Shown here one piece after another: positions 45,554-57,653 of a stretch of 64,000 bases of DNA. The position numbers and the translations under genes were made by a program. Each line of letters begins with the position of its first letter. The first letter of the stretch is position 1. The DNA is from Magnetovibrio sp. (lineage in GTDB: Bacteria > Pseudomonadota > Alphaproteobacteria > Rhodospirillales > Magnetovibrionaceae). The notes beneath the pieces are model-generated. The model worked only from the letters and a program-made list of their open reading frames with translations. It did not search any database and was not told where the DNA came from. The stretch lies in the NCBI GenBank assembly GCA_026196495.1, contig JAPHSY010000001.1, positions 62,001 through 126,000 on the forward strand, read 5' to 3'.

Positions 45554-46774
45554 GTGACACAGAGCCAAGCTCTCGCGGGGTCGGATATCCCGGATGCGTC
45601 TTCAAGCGGCCAAAGTTCGGCTGTGGGAAGATTGGCCTGTGCACGCCTGACACTTACGGATTTTCGTTGTTATGACCAAGTTCGCCTGGAATCAGGCACT
45701 CAGCCGGTGGTGCTGACGGGTGCCAACGGTGCGGGCAAAACCAATGTGTTGGAAGCATTATCATTCTTGATCCCCGGTTCCGGCTTGCGCCGTGCTAAGC
45801 TGATGGATGTCGGGCGTCGCCAACCGGGTGAAGATGCAGGCCGTCCTTGGGCGGTGGCTGCTGAGATCGAAAGTGGTCTTACGTCTGTCAGTGTTGGCAC
45901 CGGGTTGGAAGCGGCAACAGGTTCCAAACGTGTTGTCCATGTGGACGGTGAAACGCAAAAAGCCCAATCGGTTTTGAGCCAACATTTTGCAGCCCACTGG
46001 TTGACGCCGCAAATGGACCGGTTGTTCTTGGATGGCTCGCAAGAGCGCCGCCGGTTTTTAGATCGCTTGGTATTTTCTTTTGACCCGGCCCACGCGGGAC
46101 GCATCACGTCCTACAATCACGCACTTCGTGAACGTGCACGTTTGTTGGCCGACAATAAAATGGATGATGCTTGGTTAAGTGCGTTGGAAGACACCATGGC
46201 CACCCGTGGCATGGCGGTTGCGGCTGCACGTCTGCAAGTGGCGGAACGTTTGGCGGGTGCGTGCACCGAAACATCAAGCCTGTTTCCCGCGTGCGAATTG
46301 GCCATCGATGGCTTGGCTGAAGGTTGGATCAGCGCCCTTCCGGCACTGGAAGTTGAAGACCGTTTACGTGCGGCATTGAAATCGTCACGTACTAAAGATT
46401 CCCACGTCGGTGGTGCCGGGAATTCCATTGATGGGCGATTGCCGCATCAATCGGATTTGCTGGTAACTCATGCGGCCAAGTCGATGCCGGCCGGGCAGTG
46501 TTCGACGGGTGAGCAAAAAATGCTGCTGGTGGGTTTGGTGTTGGCGGCGGCACGTCTGTCGGCATCTGATGAAGGCCGGGTTCCGGTGTTGCTGTTGGAT
46601 GAAGTCGCGGCGCACTTGGATGCGGATCACCGCCAAGCATTATTCAATGAAGTTTTGGCGCTGGGTTGCCAGGCCTGGTTCACCGGAACCGACGTAGAGC
46701 TATTTGCGCCCCTTCAGGGCACTGCAAAATTTTATGACGTGGCGGATGCATCCATCACCGACATGACCCCATAA
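45554..46774 (+). CDS. recF: DNA replication and repair protein RecF
   Basis: SMC-like ATPase that helps load RecA at gaps. Walker A is LTGANGAGKTNVLEALSFL, the ABC signature region CSTGEQKMLLVGLVLAAA and Walker B VPVLLLDEVAAHLDADHR. 406 residues with a GTG start; about 25 unconserved residues precede the first beta strand, so a later start is possible. It lies between dnaN and gyrB as usual. Confidence 0.94.
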   Translation: MTQSQALAGSDIPDASSSGQSSAVGRLACARLTLTDFRCYDQVRLESGTQPVVLTGANGAGKTNVLEALSFLIPGSGLRRAKLMDVGRRQPGEDAGRPWAVAAEIESGLTSVSVGTGLEAATGSKRVVHVDGETQKAQSVLSQHFAAHWLTPQMDRLFLDGSQERRRFLDRLVFSFDPAHAGRITSYNHALRERARLLADNKMDDAWLSALEDTMATRGMAVAAARLQVAERLAGACTETSSLFPACELAIDGLAEGWISALPALEVEDRLRAALKSSRTKDSHVGGAGNSIDGRLPHQSDLLVTHAAKSMPAGQCSTGEQKMLLVGLVLAAARLSASDEGRVPVLLLDEVAAHLDADHRQALFNEVLALGCQAWFTGTDVELFAPLQGTAKFYDVADASITDMTP

Positions 46775-46778
46775 CTGA

Positions 46779-49280
<2,502 letters not shown>

Positions 49281-49305
49281 GACGCCCAGGTCTTGACGTT
49301 CCCAT

Positions 49306-50688
49306 TTATGGCATTAATCCCAATGCCCTGATTTGCGTAACTTCTTTTGCGCAAACACTGGATGTTTGATTGCCCAGTTCGTCGAGCGTATCTATCGGAA
49401 GTGGCAGCTGCGACACAACAGCCCACAAACTTGCGGCCGCATCCGTATCGTTGAGACCCAGTCCGGTCAGGTGTTCAACAACTTTACTGCACATATCCGC
49501 ATAGCCCTGTTGCTTGGTCGCGGCGGTTGTGCTGGAAATTTTAGCGACAGATTGGGTGTACCAGTCTTGGCTATGGATGACGGTTGCGATGGTGGTGTTG
49601 GGGGCCAGCTTAAAATTCATAACCCGAGAGGCGGTGACACCTGTAAATGCGTTCCGACGCAAATTGGTGAAAGCACCACCACAATTTGATGCGCTTAAAT
49701 CAACGGATTGGGTTGCGAACATAGAAACCCTTGGATCGTTAATGCCAATTTTCCAGCGTCCGACCAAGAGGAATTCTTCCTCATTATCTGGGTGATCTAG
49801 TGTTAATGTGGCGACGATGTCTTGCCCATTTTCGGCAATGCTCATCGTTGCCCCGGAACGAATACGTTCAGCTACGGATGAGGAAAATAAACTGCTGATG
49901 GCGTTGTCGATGATGTTGCTTTCTTCACGAACGCTATCTTTTGATAGATCGGTTAGTAGTGCGGAGCCTGGATCCAATGCCTTTACGGATTGTTTCAAAA
50001 TGTTGAGCACCATGCCCACGCCCCTGGAAGACAGCTTGTCTTGTTCTTTAAAGTCCAAAGTCGTTTCCAGCTTCGTTTGTGGCTCCAATCTGAAATAAGG
50101 CCCAGGTATAGCTTGGATGTTAATTTCCCGGTCAATCATGTTGCCTTTTTTCAATGATTTCTCGTGGTATAAGGCCACAAGGGGTACCGAGAGAGATAGT
50201 TTGGGATTGCTCAATTCAATATTTGCGCTGAGTAAGGTGCTGTTGACTTTGTCACCAAATAACGCACTTAAAATTCGTTTGAGCTTCTTTTCATCTGCCT
50301 TTTGGGGATGCGTATCGTTTTTATTGCCCTTATCACGGCCATCGGCAAGGTCATCTGCAGAAATGAAAATCTGAGCATACATTCCAGTCAGATCGCGTGG
50401 ACAGCTGCGTACTGTGGCATGCGTTGCAGAAATGTAGCGTGTGATTGCGGTCTTTGGTTGGGGTGCTTGCTGCGTTGCGGATTGAACTGAGGCCGGATCT
50501 GGATCTGGACCTGGATCAGGATCTGGATTTGCCATTGCCATAGGCCTGGATTGACCTGGATCTGGCATCGAAGCGGTGGCCTGTGGGGCTTCTTCAGCAC
50601 CAGATGATGTGCCGGTTTGGGCACAGCCTGACAGTGTTAGGACTAATGTGACGAGTGGAACTGTGGCCTTAAACGGTAAAATGAACAT
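49306..50688 (-). CDS. Asp/Pro-rich lipoprotein, unknown
   Basis: A 460-residue lipoprotein: signal segment VPLVTLVLTLSGC with lipobox LSGC, then a linker with a Pro-Asp repeat (NPDPDPGPDPDPAS) that could form a stiff spacer. The globular part has no recognised domain; it is mixed alpha/beta and includes EEFLLVGRWKIGINDPR. The C-terminal third contains a few cysteines (SNCGG, DMCSKV, SSVCAK) that may pair in the periplasm. The ATG at 50688 has GGGAG eight bases upstream; the frame is open 36 codons earlier. Faces gyrB convergently. Confidence 0.75.
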   Translation of the reverse strand: MFILPFKATVPLVTLVLTLSGCAQTGTSSGAEEAPQATASMPDPGQSRPMAMANPDPDPGPDPDPASVQSATQQAPQPKTAITRYISATHATVRSCPRDLTGMYAQIFISADDLADGRDKGNKNDTHPQKADEKKLKRILSALFGDKVNSTLLSANIELSNPKLSLSVPLVALYHEKSLKKGNMIDREINIQAIPGPYFRLEPQTKLETTLDFKEQDKLSSRGVGMVLNILKQSVKALDPGSALLTDLSKDSVREESNIIDNAISSLFSSSVAERIRSGATMSIAENGQDIVATLTLDHPDNEEEFLLVGRWKIGINDPRVSMFATQSVDLSASNCGGAFTNLRRNAFTGVTASRVMNFKLAPNTTIATVIHSQDWYTQSVAKISSTTAATKQQGYADMCSKVVEHLTGLGLNDTDAAASLWAVVSQLPLPIDTLDELGNQTSSVCAKEVTQIRALGLMP

Positions 50689-50870
50689 TTTGCGGGCTCC
50701 CCTACTGACATCCAAAATTGCACATGAACACGCAAAGATTGTACACAGACCTTCGTGCCATAACAACCTATGGAAAATGCAGGAAATTAACTTCAATTAT
50801 ATGTATAAATTGACGGAAGCATGAGCGATCTTATAGAATGTCAACAAATGATTACTAATAGGGTCTAAAT

Positions 50871-51437
50871 ATGCGATCAGGCGAAGCCACTAAGAAAAAG
50901 ATCAAAACAGCGGCGCTTACTTTATTTGTTGAGCGTGGTGTCGATGCCAGCGGCATGCGTGATATTGCCAAGGCCTCTGACATCACCGAAGGGGCCATTT
51001 ACCGTCATTTCAAAAGCAAAGATGAACTGGTGTGGCGGCTGTTTGCGGATAATTTTGAGCATTTTGCCACTGAACTGAACAAGCTTCAGCAAGCTGAGGG
51101 ATCAACGGCGGCCAAATTGGAGGCCATGATCCAGGGTTTCTGCCGTTTTTACGATGATGACGAAATTTTGTTTCGGTTCTTGCTGCTGGTACAACATGGC
51201 CAGCTATCTAAAGTCACGGATGATATGGCAAGCCCCATAGAAGTGGTCAAAGGCGTGATCCAATCCGGGATTGATACGGGTGAAATCGTATATACAGACG
51301 CAACGGAAGTGACAGCGTGGGTGCTGGGAATCGTGTTGCAGACCGCAACGTTCCAAATCTATGGGCGATTGCAAGGCCCCATGGCGGGCCGGGCAGTTCA
51401 TCTTTCCAGTGCTTGCTTGGATGTTGTTGGTTTGTAA
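50871..51437 (+). CDS. TetR-family transcriptional regulator
   Basis: A 188-residue TetR-type regulator with a clear helix-turn-helix (GMRDIAKASDITEGAIYRHF, then KSKDELVWRLF) and a C-terminal ligand domain (TAWVLGIVLQTATFQIYGRL). The ligand and targets are unknown. A palindrome 115 bases after its stop, upstream of the DUF2339 gene, is a candidate target. It is divergent from the lipoprotein gene over 182 bases. Confidence 0.88.
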   Translation: MRSGEATKKKIKTAALTLFVERGVDASGMRDIAKASDITEGAIYRHFKSKDELVWRLFADNFEHFATELNKLQQAEGSTAAKLEAMIQGFCRFYDDDEILFRFLLLVQHGQLSKVTDDMASPIEVVKGVIQSGIDTGEIVYTDATEVTAWVLGIVLQTATFQIYGRLQGPMAGRAVHLSSACLDVVGL

Positions 51438-51551
51438 TCGAAATCAATACAATATTTCTTAAGTAACAGATTGATTTGTCGAGACTAAGTTCTGTGTGTT
51501 CTGTGCGCGCGGGGTCTTGGGTTGACATTTTATTGTCTTGGCCCTCATAAT

Positions 51552-51571
51552 AAGTAAACGATTGCTTACTT
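51552..51571. promoter_or_regulatory. Candidate TetR-type operator
   Basis: AAGTAA-N8-TTACTT, with the inner bases also partly symmetric (AAACGATTGCTT), lies 130 bases before the DUF2339 gene. Its shape fits TetR-family operators; the neighbouring TetR regulator is the obvious candidate. Confidence 0.4.
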
Positions 51572-51700
51572 AAGTGATGTTGTGCTGATTGCATATGATG
51601 GATTGGATATCAAGGGTCCATAATCGCAAAGCAAGCATATGGCGTTCTTTTGAAAACCCCATACATGCTATAACGCACGTATGGAGAGAGCGGGGGTGAC

Positions 51701-54421
51701 ATGTCTTCTTTATCTATAATTGTGATGGTCCTGGGGGCAGTGGCATATTGGTTTGTGATGCCAGCTTTGGCGTTTGTGAGTGCATCGCGGGCTGAGAAAG
51801 CACTCATAGCGATGAAGAAAAAGGTTGTAGCACTTGAGCACCGTCTTGCTACACAATCTCCCTTGCCGTCAAATTCAAAAGATACGGCCATTACGGAACC
51901 TGTTGCTGAACCAGAGAAGCCAAAACCAACTGTGGCGCAACAAAGTGCACCACCACGGCCTCAAGTCTCAAAGCCCGTTCATACACCACAACCAACAAAG
52001 ACGGAAAACGAACCCTCTATCTTCAAGGGGTGGGAGCGTAAAATTGGTGCGAACTGGTCGGTATGGGCCGGGGCCTTGGCCCTGGCTGTCGGGGCCATTT
52101 TGTTGGTGAAATACATGGTCGATGCCGGAGTGCTCAGTCCCATGGTACGCACAGGTTTGGGCGTGATGTCTGGCTTGGTGTTAATTGGATTGGGTGAGGT
52201 GTTGTCAAGACGGGGTTGGTCAAAACCGATTGCGGGGATTTCCATTGCATCGGTTCCCGAAGCCATTGCCGCCGCCGGTGTCGGAACCATTTATGGCAGC
52301 ATATATGTTGCTCATGGCTTTTATGATTTGATGTCTGCAAACGTTACCTTTGGGGTGCTGGCGCTGGTGTCGGTCGGGGCAATTGCATTGTCGTTGCGTC
52401 ATGGCATTTTGTTGGCCGTGGTTGGTTTGACGGGTGCTTATGTGGTGCCCGCATTGATTGGCAGCGATCATCCTTCAGCTCTCGGTTTGTTTGGGTATTT
52501 AACGCTAATTACTGCTGTGTGTCATGGTGTGGTGTGGTCCCGAGACTGGACCCACTTGTCCATGTTGGCGGTGGGCGCATCTGCGGTGTGGACCGGGCTT
52601 TGGTTTGGCTTCACCCCGCGTGCCATTGCTACGGAGGCTGGATATTTTGCCATTGTCTATACGCTGTATGTTATGGTCGGTGGGTATATGGTGGCGCGTT
52701 CTGAACGATCACAGTCGGTGGTTTGGACAACGCCTGAAAGTTGGACTTGGGTATCAATAACCGTTACGTGGCACACCTTGATGGGGCTGATCAGTGGCCT
52801 TGTCTTAGTGTCATCAATTCTTGCCCAGGTGCGGTTGTCTGGTTACGACTTGGTTTCCGTTCTGGTGGGCTCATTTGCCCTGATTTCAATGATTGCCTTA
52901 GCGCGCTGGGACGAACGCTTGATGGCCTTGGTGGTGTTGGCGTTGATGAATGCGGCAGGTTTGATAGTGGTGTGGGGATCAAGTGTTGATAATTTTAAAA
53001 TCATTGCTGATTACGCAGAGTTGCCCGTTGGGGGTTCAATTGCAATCCGCGTTTTGGGCATTGCAATTGCGGCTTGGATAATAACAGGAATAAGCGCGCG
53101 TTGGATGGTGCGATGGCCGATGGCCCTTCCGGGCTTATGGACGGCATGTGTGGCGGTAGCCCCTGTGGTCATGATTGCTGCTATTTTTGGGCGGGATTAC
53201 GTCCTAAACCAATCTGGTCCGTGGCTGTGGTGGGCGTTGGCAGCATCTGTCGTGAATGCAGTGTTGGCGGTGGTGACTTATCGTCGTAAGAACGATGAGA
53301 ACGGTTCGGAAGATTTTGTGGCTTATACCTTTGGGGCTTTGTTCGCTTTATGTTTGGCTGCAGCCATGCAACACAACGAGGTTTGGTTGAATGTTGCCTT
53401 GGCCTTGAGCTTGGGGGCAACGGCTGCCATGGGCATGCGCTTGAAATTAGCCTCAATGGTTCTGATCAGTGTCGGTATCAGCTTGGCTGTCATGTTGCGA
53501 CTGCTGATGGACCCGTTCCCATTGAATGATCTGCGGCATGATTGGTTCGATGTGTTGTGGGTGGTGCCGACCTATGCATTGCCAGCAACCATGATGGTGT
53601 TGGCTAGCCGTTGGTTGCGTGAGATTGCCCATGAATATGTGATCATCGTTTTTGATGTGGGCGCTTTGGCCTTTTCTGTTGTTATGGTCACGGCGGCATC
53701 ACGCATGACAATGGCTGTGGAAATCGATAGTCGCAGCTTGTCCTATTTTGATATCGCGGTGCAGACGTCAACATGGTTGGGCATGGCCTATGCTTTGTAT
53801 AAAGGGGATAAAATTGAAACCAATGTTCGGGGCTTCAAGATTACGTGGGTAACCTATGTTTGGGGCCTGATGGCGGGGAGCAGTCTGTTTATAGCTGTGA
53901 TGGGGCCGGGGGTCTCCTTTGGTGTGATGGGTTACTACGGTCGCATACTTGTGGGTGAGACACCGTTTTTTAACTTGCTGTTCATTGCTTATTTTGTCCC
54001 CGGTCTGATCACTATGATGTTTTCACGCACCGCGCGTGAACGGGGGCATAAAACGATCCAGCTGGCCTTTGGTGGATTGTCGCTCATGTTTTTATTTATC
54101 TATGTCAATATGAGTGTGCGCCATCTATTTCACGGCACGAACCTCTTTTCCGGCTACACCACAGATGCGGAAGTCTACAGCTATTCCATGGCGTGGATTG
54201 TATTTGCCGGGGCCGTGATGGTTTATGGTATGGTGCGCAAACTTGCGATCTTGCGCAAATTGGCTTTGGGCCTAATTGCCGTAACGGCTTTCAAAGTATT
54301 TGTATTTGATATGGGCACGTTGGAAGGACTGTATCGGGCACTGTCGTTCTTAGGCCTGGGGGCTGCATTGATTGCGTTGGGCTTTGCCTATCAGCGCATG
54401 GTACGTTTGGAATCTGCCTAG
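51701..54421 (+). CDS. DUF2339 family multi-spanning membrane protein
   Basis: A 906-residue protein. An N-terminal helix anchors it, followed by a cytoplasmic coiled-coil/Pro-rich linker (about residues 25-105, with PPRPQVSKPVHTPQPTK). Then come more than 20 hydrophobic segments, starting with WSVWAGALALAVGAILLVKY, a hallmark of the DUF2339 family. The function of the family is unknown; some members are linked to envelope stress or cell-wall matters. ATG start after GGGGG. PBP1a is the next gene, 53 bases downstream, so they may be cotranscribed. Confidence 0.85.
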   Translation: MSSLSIIVMVLGAVAYWFVMPALAFVSASRAEKALIAMKKKVVALEHRLATQSPLPSNSKDTAITEPVAEPEKPKPTVAQQSAPPRPQVSKPVHTPQPTKTENEPSIFKGWERKIGANWSVWAGALALAVGAILLVKYMVDAGVLSPMVRTGLGVMSGLVLIGLGEVLSRRGWSKPIAGISIASVPEAIAAAGVGTIYGSIYVAHGFYDLMSANVTFGVLALVSVGAIALSLRHGILLAVVGLTGAYVVPALIGSDHPSALGLFGYLTLITAVCHGVVWSRDWTHLSMLAVGASAVWTGLWFGFTPRAIATEAGYFAIVYTLYVMVGGYMVARSERSQSVVWTTPESWTWVSITVTWHTLMGLISGLVLVSSILAQVRLSGYDLVSVLVGSFALISMIALARWDERLMALVVLALMNAAGLIVVWGSSVDNFKIIADYAELPVGGSIAIRVLGIAIAAWIITGISARWMVRWPMALPGLWTACVAVAPVVMIAAIFGRDYVLNQSGPWLWWALAASVVNAVLAVVTYRRKNDENGSEDFVAYTFGALFALCLAAAMQHNEVWLNVALALSLGATAAMGMRLKLASMVLISVGISLAVMLRLLMDPFPLNDLRHDWFDVLWVVPTYALPATMMVLASRWLREIAHEYVIIVFDVGALAFSVVMVTAASRMTMAVEIDSRSLSYFDIAVQTSTWLGMAYALYKGDKIETNVRGFKITWVTYVWGLMAGSSLFIAVMGPGVSFGVMGYYGRILVGETPFFNLLFIAYFVPGLITMMFSRTARERGHKTIQLAFGGLSLMFLFIYVNMSVRHLFHGTNLFSGYTTDAEVYSYSMAWIVFAGAVMVYGMVRKLAILRKLALGLIAVTAFKVFVFDMGTLEGLYRALSFLGLGAALIALGFAYQRMVRLESA

Positions 54422-54474
54422 AAGGTGATTAAAATTCATCGCCTGTTAAGAGCCTATCGCCCATACAGGACAGC

Positions 54475-56421
54475 ATGAGCAAGAAATCAAAAAACGACGC
54501 CCCCTTCTTTGATGAAGGTGAAATTAAAAAAGGTCCACGCTGGAAACGGTTTCTGTATTGGACGGCTGTTGTTTGCGTGTGGGGGATCGCCATAGGTGGC
54601 ATTGGGGCGGCTTATATCGCCTGGGATCTGCCCGATGTCGATGAAGCCATCTCCGCAACGCGCAAGCCCACCATTCGTGTGGTGACTCAGTCGGGTGTTG
54701 AGCTGGCACGACGGGGGGATCGTTATGGCCAGCCGGTGTTGTTGGATGAGCTGCCGCCCGAATTGCCCCATGCGATTTTGGCGACCGAAGACAGACGTTT
54801 TTATGATCATTGGGGTGTGGACCCCATCGGTATTGCACGGGCGATGTGGGTGAATATACGTGCGGGCGGTATACGGCAAGGTGGATCGACTCTCACGCAA
54901 CAGGCGGCGAAAAATCTCTTTCTGACACCAAAGCGCACGTTGAAACGCAAACTTCAAGAAGTGGTTTTGGCGTTGTGGTTGGAAGCCAAGTTTTCCAAGG
55001 ATCAAATCCTCACCATCTATTTGAACCGGGTGTACTTTGGCCAAGGCACCTATGGTGTCGATGCAGCGTCACGGTTTTATTTTAAGGTTCCGGCGCGCAA
55101 GCTCAGCGCCTATCAAGCTGCCGTTTTGGCCGGGATGCTCAAAGGTCCCAACAAATACAATCCTATGTTCGAACCTGATCTGTCAAGACAACGTACTGCC
55201 GTGGTTTTGTCGAACATGGTCAAGGCTGGATATTTGACCGAAGCTGATCGCAAGTTGATTCAGCCGCCCAAAACGTGGTGGCGCTACAACAAAAAACGCA
55301 GCCAACCGATGGCACATTATTTTGTCGACTGGGTGTTGGACCAAGCGGGTGACTTTGTCACCTTGGACAAAGACGTCAATGTCATTGTGACCATTGATCA
55401 TCGCATGCAACACGCCGCTGAACGTTTGGTTGCAAATCTGATGAAGAAGGGTGGTGCCGCGGCCGCGCGTGATGTGTCGCAAGTGGCTTTGGTGGCGTTG
55501 TCACCCGAAGGTGCCGTATTGGCGATGATTGGTGGGGCGAATTATAAAACGTCGAAATTCAATCGTGCAGTTCAGGCCAAACGCCAACCGGGATCGGCGT
55601 TCAAGCCGATTGTGTTTTTGGCGGGGTTCGATACGGGCCTAAGTCCCGACAGCGTGATGGCGGATGAACCCATCACCATAGAAGAATGGTCACCGCAGAA
55701 TTTCAAAAAAGAATATTTGGGCGACATGACCTTAAAAGAGGCGATGAAGCGTTCCATCAATACAGTGGCGGTGAAAGTCTCTGAGCATGCTGGGCGTGAT
55801 AATGTACAGGCCATGGCGAAGAAGCTGGGTATTACGGCTCGTTTAACGGATGCGCCTTCCCTTGCTTTGGGGGTGAGCGAGTTGAGCTTGTTGGAAATCA
55901 CGGCCGCATATGGACCTTTTGCGAATGGTGGTTATGGTGTGTGGCCTTATGCCATTTCAGAAATTCAAGATGCGCACGGTAATGCCCTGTATGTACGTTC
56001 CGGTGGTGGTCCCGGTCGGGTTATTCCTAAGGGCTATGCGGGCGCGATGAATTCTATGCTGTCAGAAGTTATCAACAGCGACAAAGGCACCGGCAAGGGG
56101 GCGCGGATCAAACGCCCTGCGGCGGGCAAGACCGGAACCTCGCAAGGCTATCGCGATGCTTGGTTTGTGGGCTACACCCCGGACCTGATCACCGGTGTGT
56201 GGATGGGCAATGACAACGGGACGTCGATGAAGCGGGTCACGGGTGGTGGATTGCCAACACGGTTATGGCGTGATTTCATGACCCAAGCCTTAGCCAACAC
56301 CAAGGCCAAGGCCCTGCCCAGTGGTAAGGTTACGGACCGTTCCGATGAAGGCGGTGAAGTCCACGAAGAAAACCCGGTTGAAACCTTTATCAAAGGTATT
56401 TTCAATTCGATCTTCAATTGA
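54475..56421 (+). CDS. Class A penicillin-binding protein (bifunctional, PBP1A type)
   Basis: Peptidoglycan polymerase and crosslinker. A short cytoplasmic tail and one membrane helix (about residues 22-45) precede the GT51 transglycosylase with the catalytic Glu in ATEDRRFYDHWGVD, and QGGSTLTQQAAKNL. The transpeptidase carries the active-site SxxK (QPGSAFKPIVFL), SxN (KRSINTVAVK) and KTGTSQGYRDAWFVG. 648 residues is short for PBP1A, since there is no large insert. Its stop abuts the stop of the opposing efflux gene with no gap. Confidence 0.94.
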   Translation: MSKKSKNDAPFFDEGEIKKGPRWKRFLYWTAVVCVWGIAIGGIGAAYIAWDLPDVDEAISATRKPTIRVVTQSGVELARRGDRYGQPVLLDELPPELPHAILATEDRRFYDHWGVDPIGIARAMWVNIRAGGIRQGGSTLTQQAAKNLFLTPKRTLKRKLQEVVLALWLEAKFSKDQILTIYLNRVYFGQGTYGVDAASRFYFKVPARKLSAYQAAVLAGMLKGPNKYNPMFEPDLSRQRTAVVLSNMVKAGYLTEADRKLIQPPKTWWRYNKKRSQPMAHYFVDWVLDQAGDFVTLDKDVNVIVTIDHRMQHAAERLVANLMKKGGAAAARDVSQVALVALSPEGAVLAMIGGANYKTSKFNRAVQAKRQPGSAFKPIVFLAGFDTGLSPDSVMADEPITIEEWSPQNFKKEYLGDMTLKEAMKRSINTVAVKVSEHAGRDNVQAMAKKLGITARLTDAPSLALGVSELSLLEITAAYGPFANGGYGVWPYAISEIQDAHGNALYVRSGGGPGRVIPKGYAGAMNSMLSEVINSDKGTGKGARIKRPAAGKTGTSQGYRDAWFVGYTPDLITGVWMGNDNGTSMKRVTGGGLPTRLWRDFMTQALANTKAKALPSGKVTDRSDEGGEVHEENPVETFIKGIFNSIFN

Positions 56422-57612
56422 TCATTGAGCTGCGCAAAACTTTTTGGTGGTTCGGGCAAACAAGAAACCGATCAATCCAGTCATCGCAATGATTGCCATC
56501 ATCGGCACGGCCGTGCCGTCATGGACGATACCAAACAATGCCCCCATAGTTGCCGCAAGCGCCATTTGAATAAAGCCCATCAGTGCAGATGCCGCTCCCG
56601 CCATGTGTGGGAACGGACCGATGGACCCAGCCATGGAATTGGGCATCACGATGCCAACGGCACAGGTGTATAAAAACATTGGCCCAATCACGGTGGGGAT
56701 GGAAGGATAAATCATGACGGCAGCCAATCCAGTCGCGCCCGCGATCACGCCCATCAGTCCCCCTAAATGAACCAAGCGTGGCAAACTCATGCGTTTGACC
56801 AAACGTGCGCCTATTTGTGTTCCTGCCATGTACCCAAGTACGGGGGCGCTGAATGCAAAACCAAATGTTTGTGCTGTGAGGCCAAAGGTACCAATGAGCA
56901 CGAAGCTTGACCCGGAAATAAACGCAAACAGTCCCGAAAAGCTAAAGGCATTGGCAAAGGTGTAGGCCCGAAATTCGGGGTGCGCCAAAAGTGCACTGTA
57001 ATTGGCAATGATGCGCCGGGGGGCCAGCGCTTTCTCATCCAGTTGGCGATTGGTTTCGGGCAAAGTTAATGCCGTAAAAAACAAAACAATGGCGCCAACA
57101 CATGCTAAGGCCGTGAAGTTCGTGCTCCATCCAAAATAAAAAGTCAGTTGCCCACCCAACAGTGGTGCCACCAAAGGTGCAATTGCCATGGCCGTGCCCA
57201 TGTGCGCCAGCAAACGTGCGGCATCTTTGGTTTCATGAATGTCACGAACAGCGGCACGCCCGACGGCACCACCAGCGCAGGCCCCAATGGCTTGGAAAAA
57301 ACGCGCAATAATGAGCTGTTCGATCTGTAGAGATAGGGAACAGGCAATGGATGACAGCACAAAAATGACTGTGCCAGTGATTAACACCGGCCTGCGTCCA
57401 AAACGATCCGACAATGGGCCCCATGCCAATTGCGCACCTGCAAAGCCCAATAAGAAGACACTTAAGGTCAATTGAACTTCGGCCGTTGAGGCATGAAAGT
57501 ATGCCCCGATGGCGGGCATCGACGGCAAATACATATCGGTAGAAATGGGTGCAATGGCCACCAAGCTGGTGAGCAGGGCCGCCATTCCAAATGACCGGGG
57601 CTCAAGGCGCAT
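56422..57612 (-). CDS. Bcr/CflA family multidrug efflux MFS transporter
   Basis: Twelve-helix major facilitator pump of 396 residues. It has the Bcr/CflA N-terminal pattern SLVAIAPISTDMYLPSMPAI, the MFS loop GPLSDRFGRRPVLITG and the motif C-like ACAGGAVGRAAVRDI. It probably exports drugs or small metabolites by proton antiport, but the substrate cannot be predicted. The ATG at 57612 has GAGGA eight bases before it. Runs toward the PBP gene. Confidence 0.9.
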   Translation of the reverse strand: MRLEPRSFGMAALLTSLVAIAPISTDMYLPSMPAIGAYFHASTAEVQLTLSVFLLGFAGAQLAWGPLSDRFGRRPVLITGTVIFVLSSIACSLSLQIEQLIIARFFQAIGACAGGAVGRAAVRDIHETKDAARLLAHMGTAMAIAPLVAPLLGGQLTFYFGWSTNFTALACVGAIVLFFTALTLPETNRQLDEKALAPRRIIANYSALLAHPEFRAYTFANAFSFSGLFAFISGSSFVLIGTFGLTAQTFGFAFSAPVLGYMAGTQIGARLVKRMSLPRLVHLGGLMGVIAGATGLAAVMIYPSIPTVIGPMFLYTCAVGIVMPNSMAGSIGPFPHMAGAASALMGFIQMALAATMGALFGIVHDGTAVPMMAIIAMTGLIGFLFARTTKKFCAAQ

Positions 57613-57653
57613 TTCGTGTGTCCTCAAAAAGGGATCGGAAAGGGAGTGTGGCC

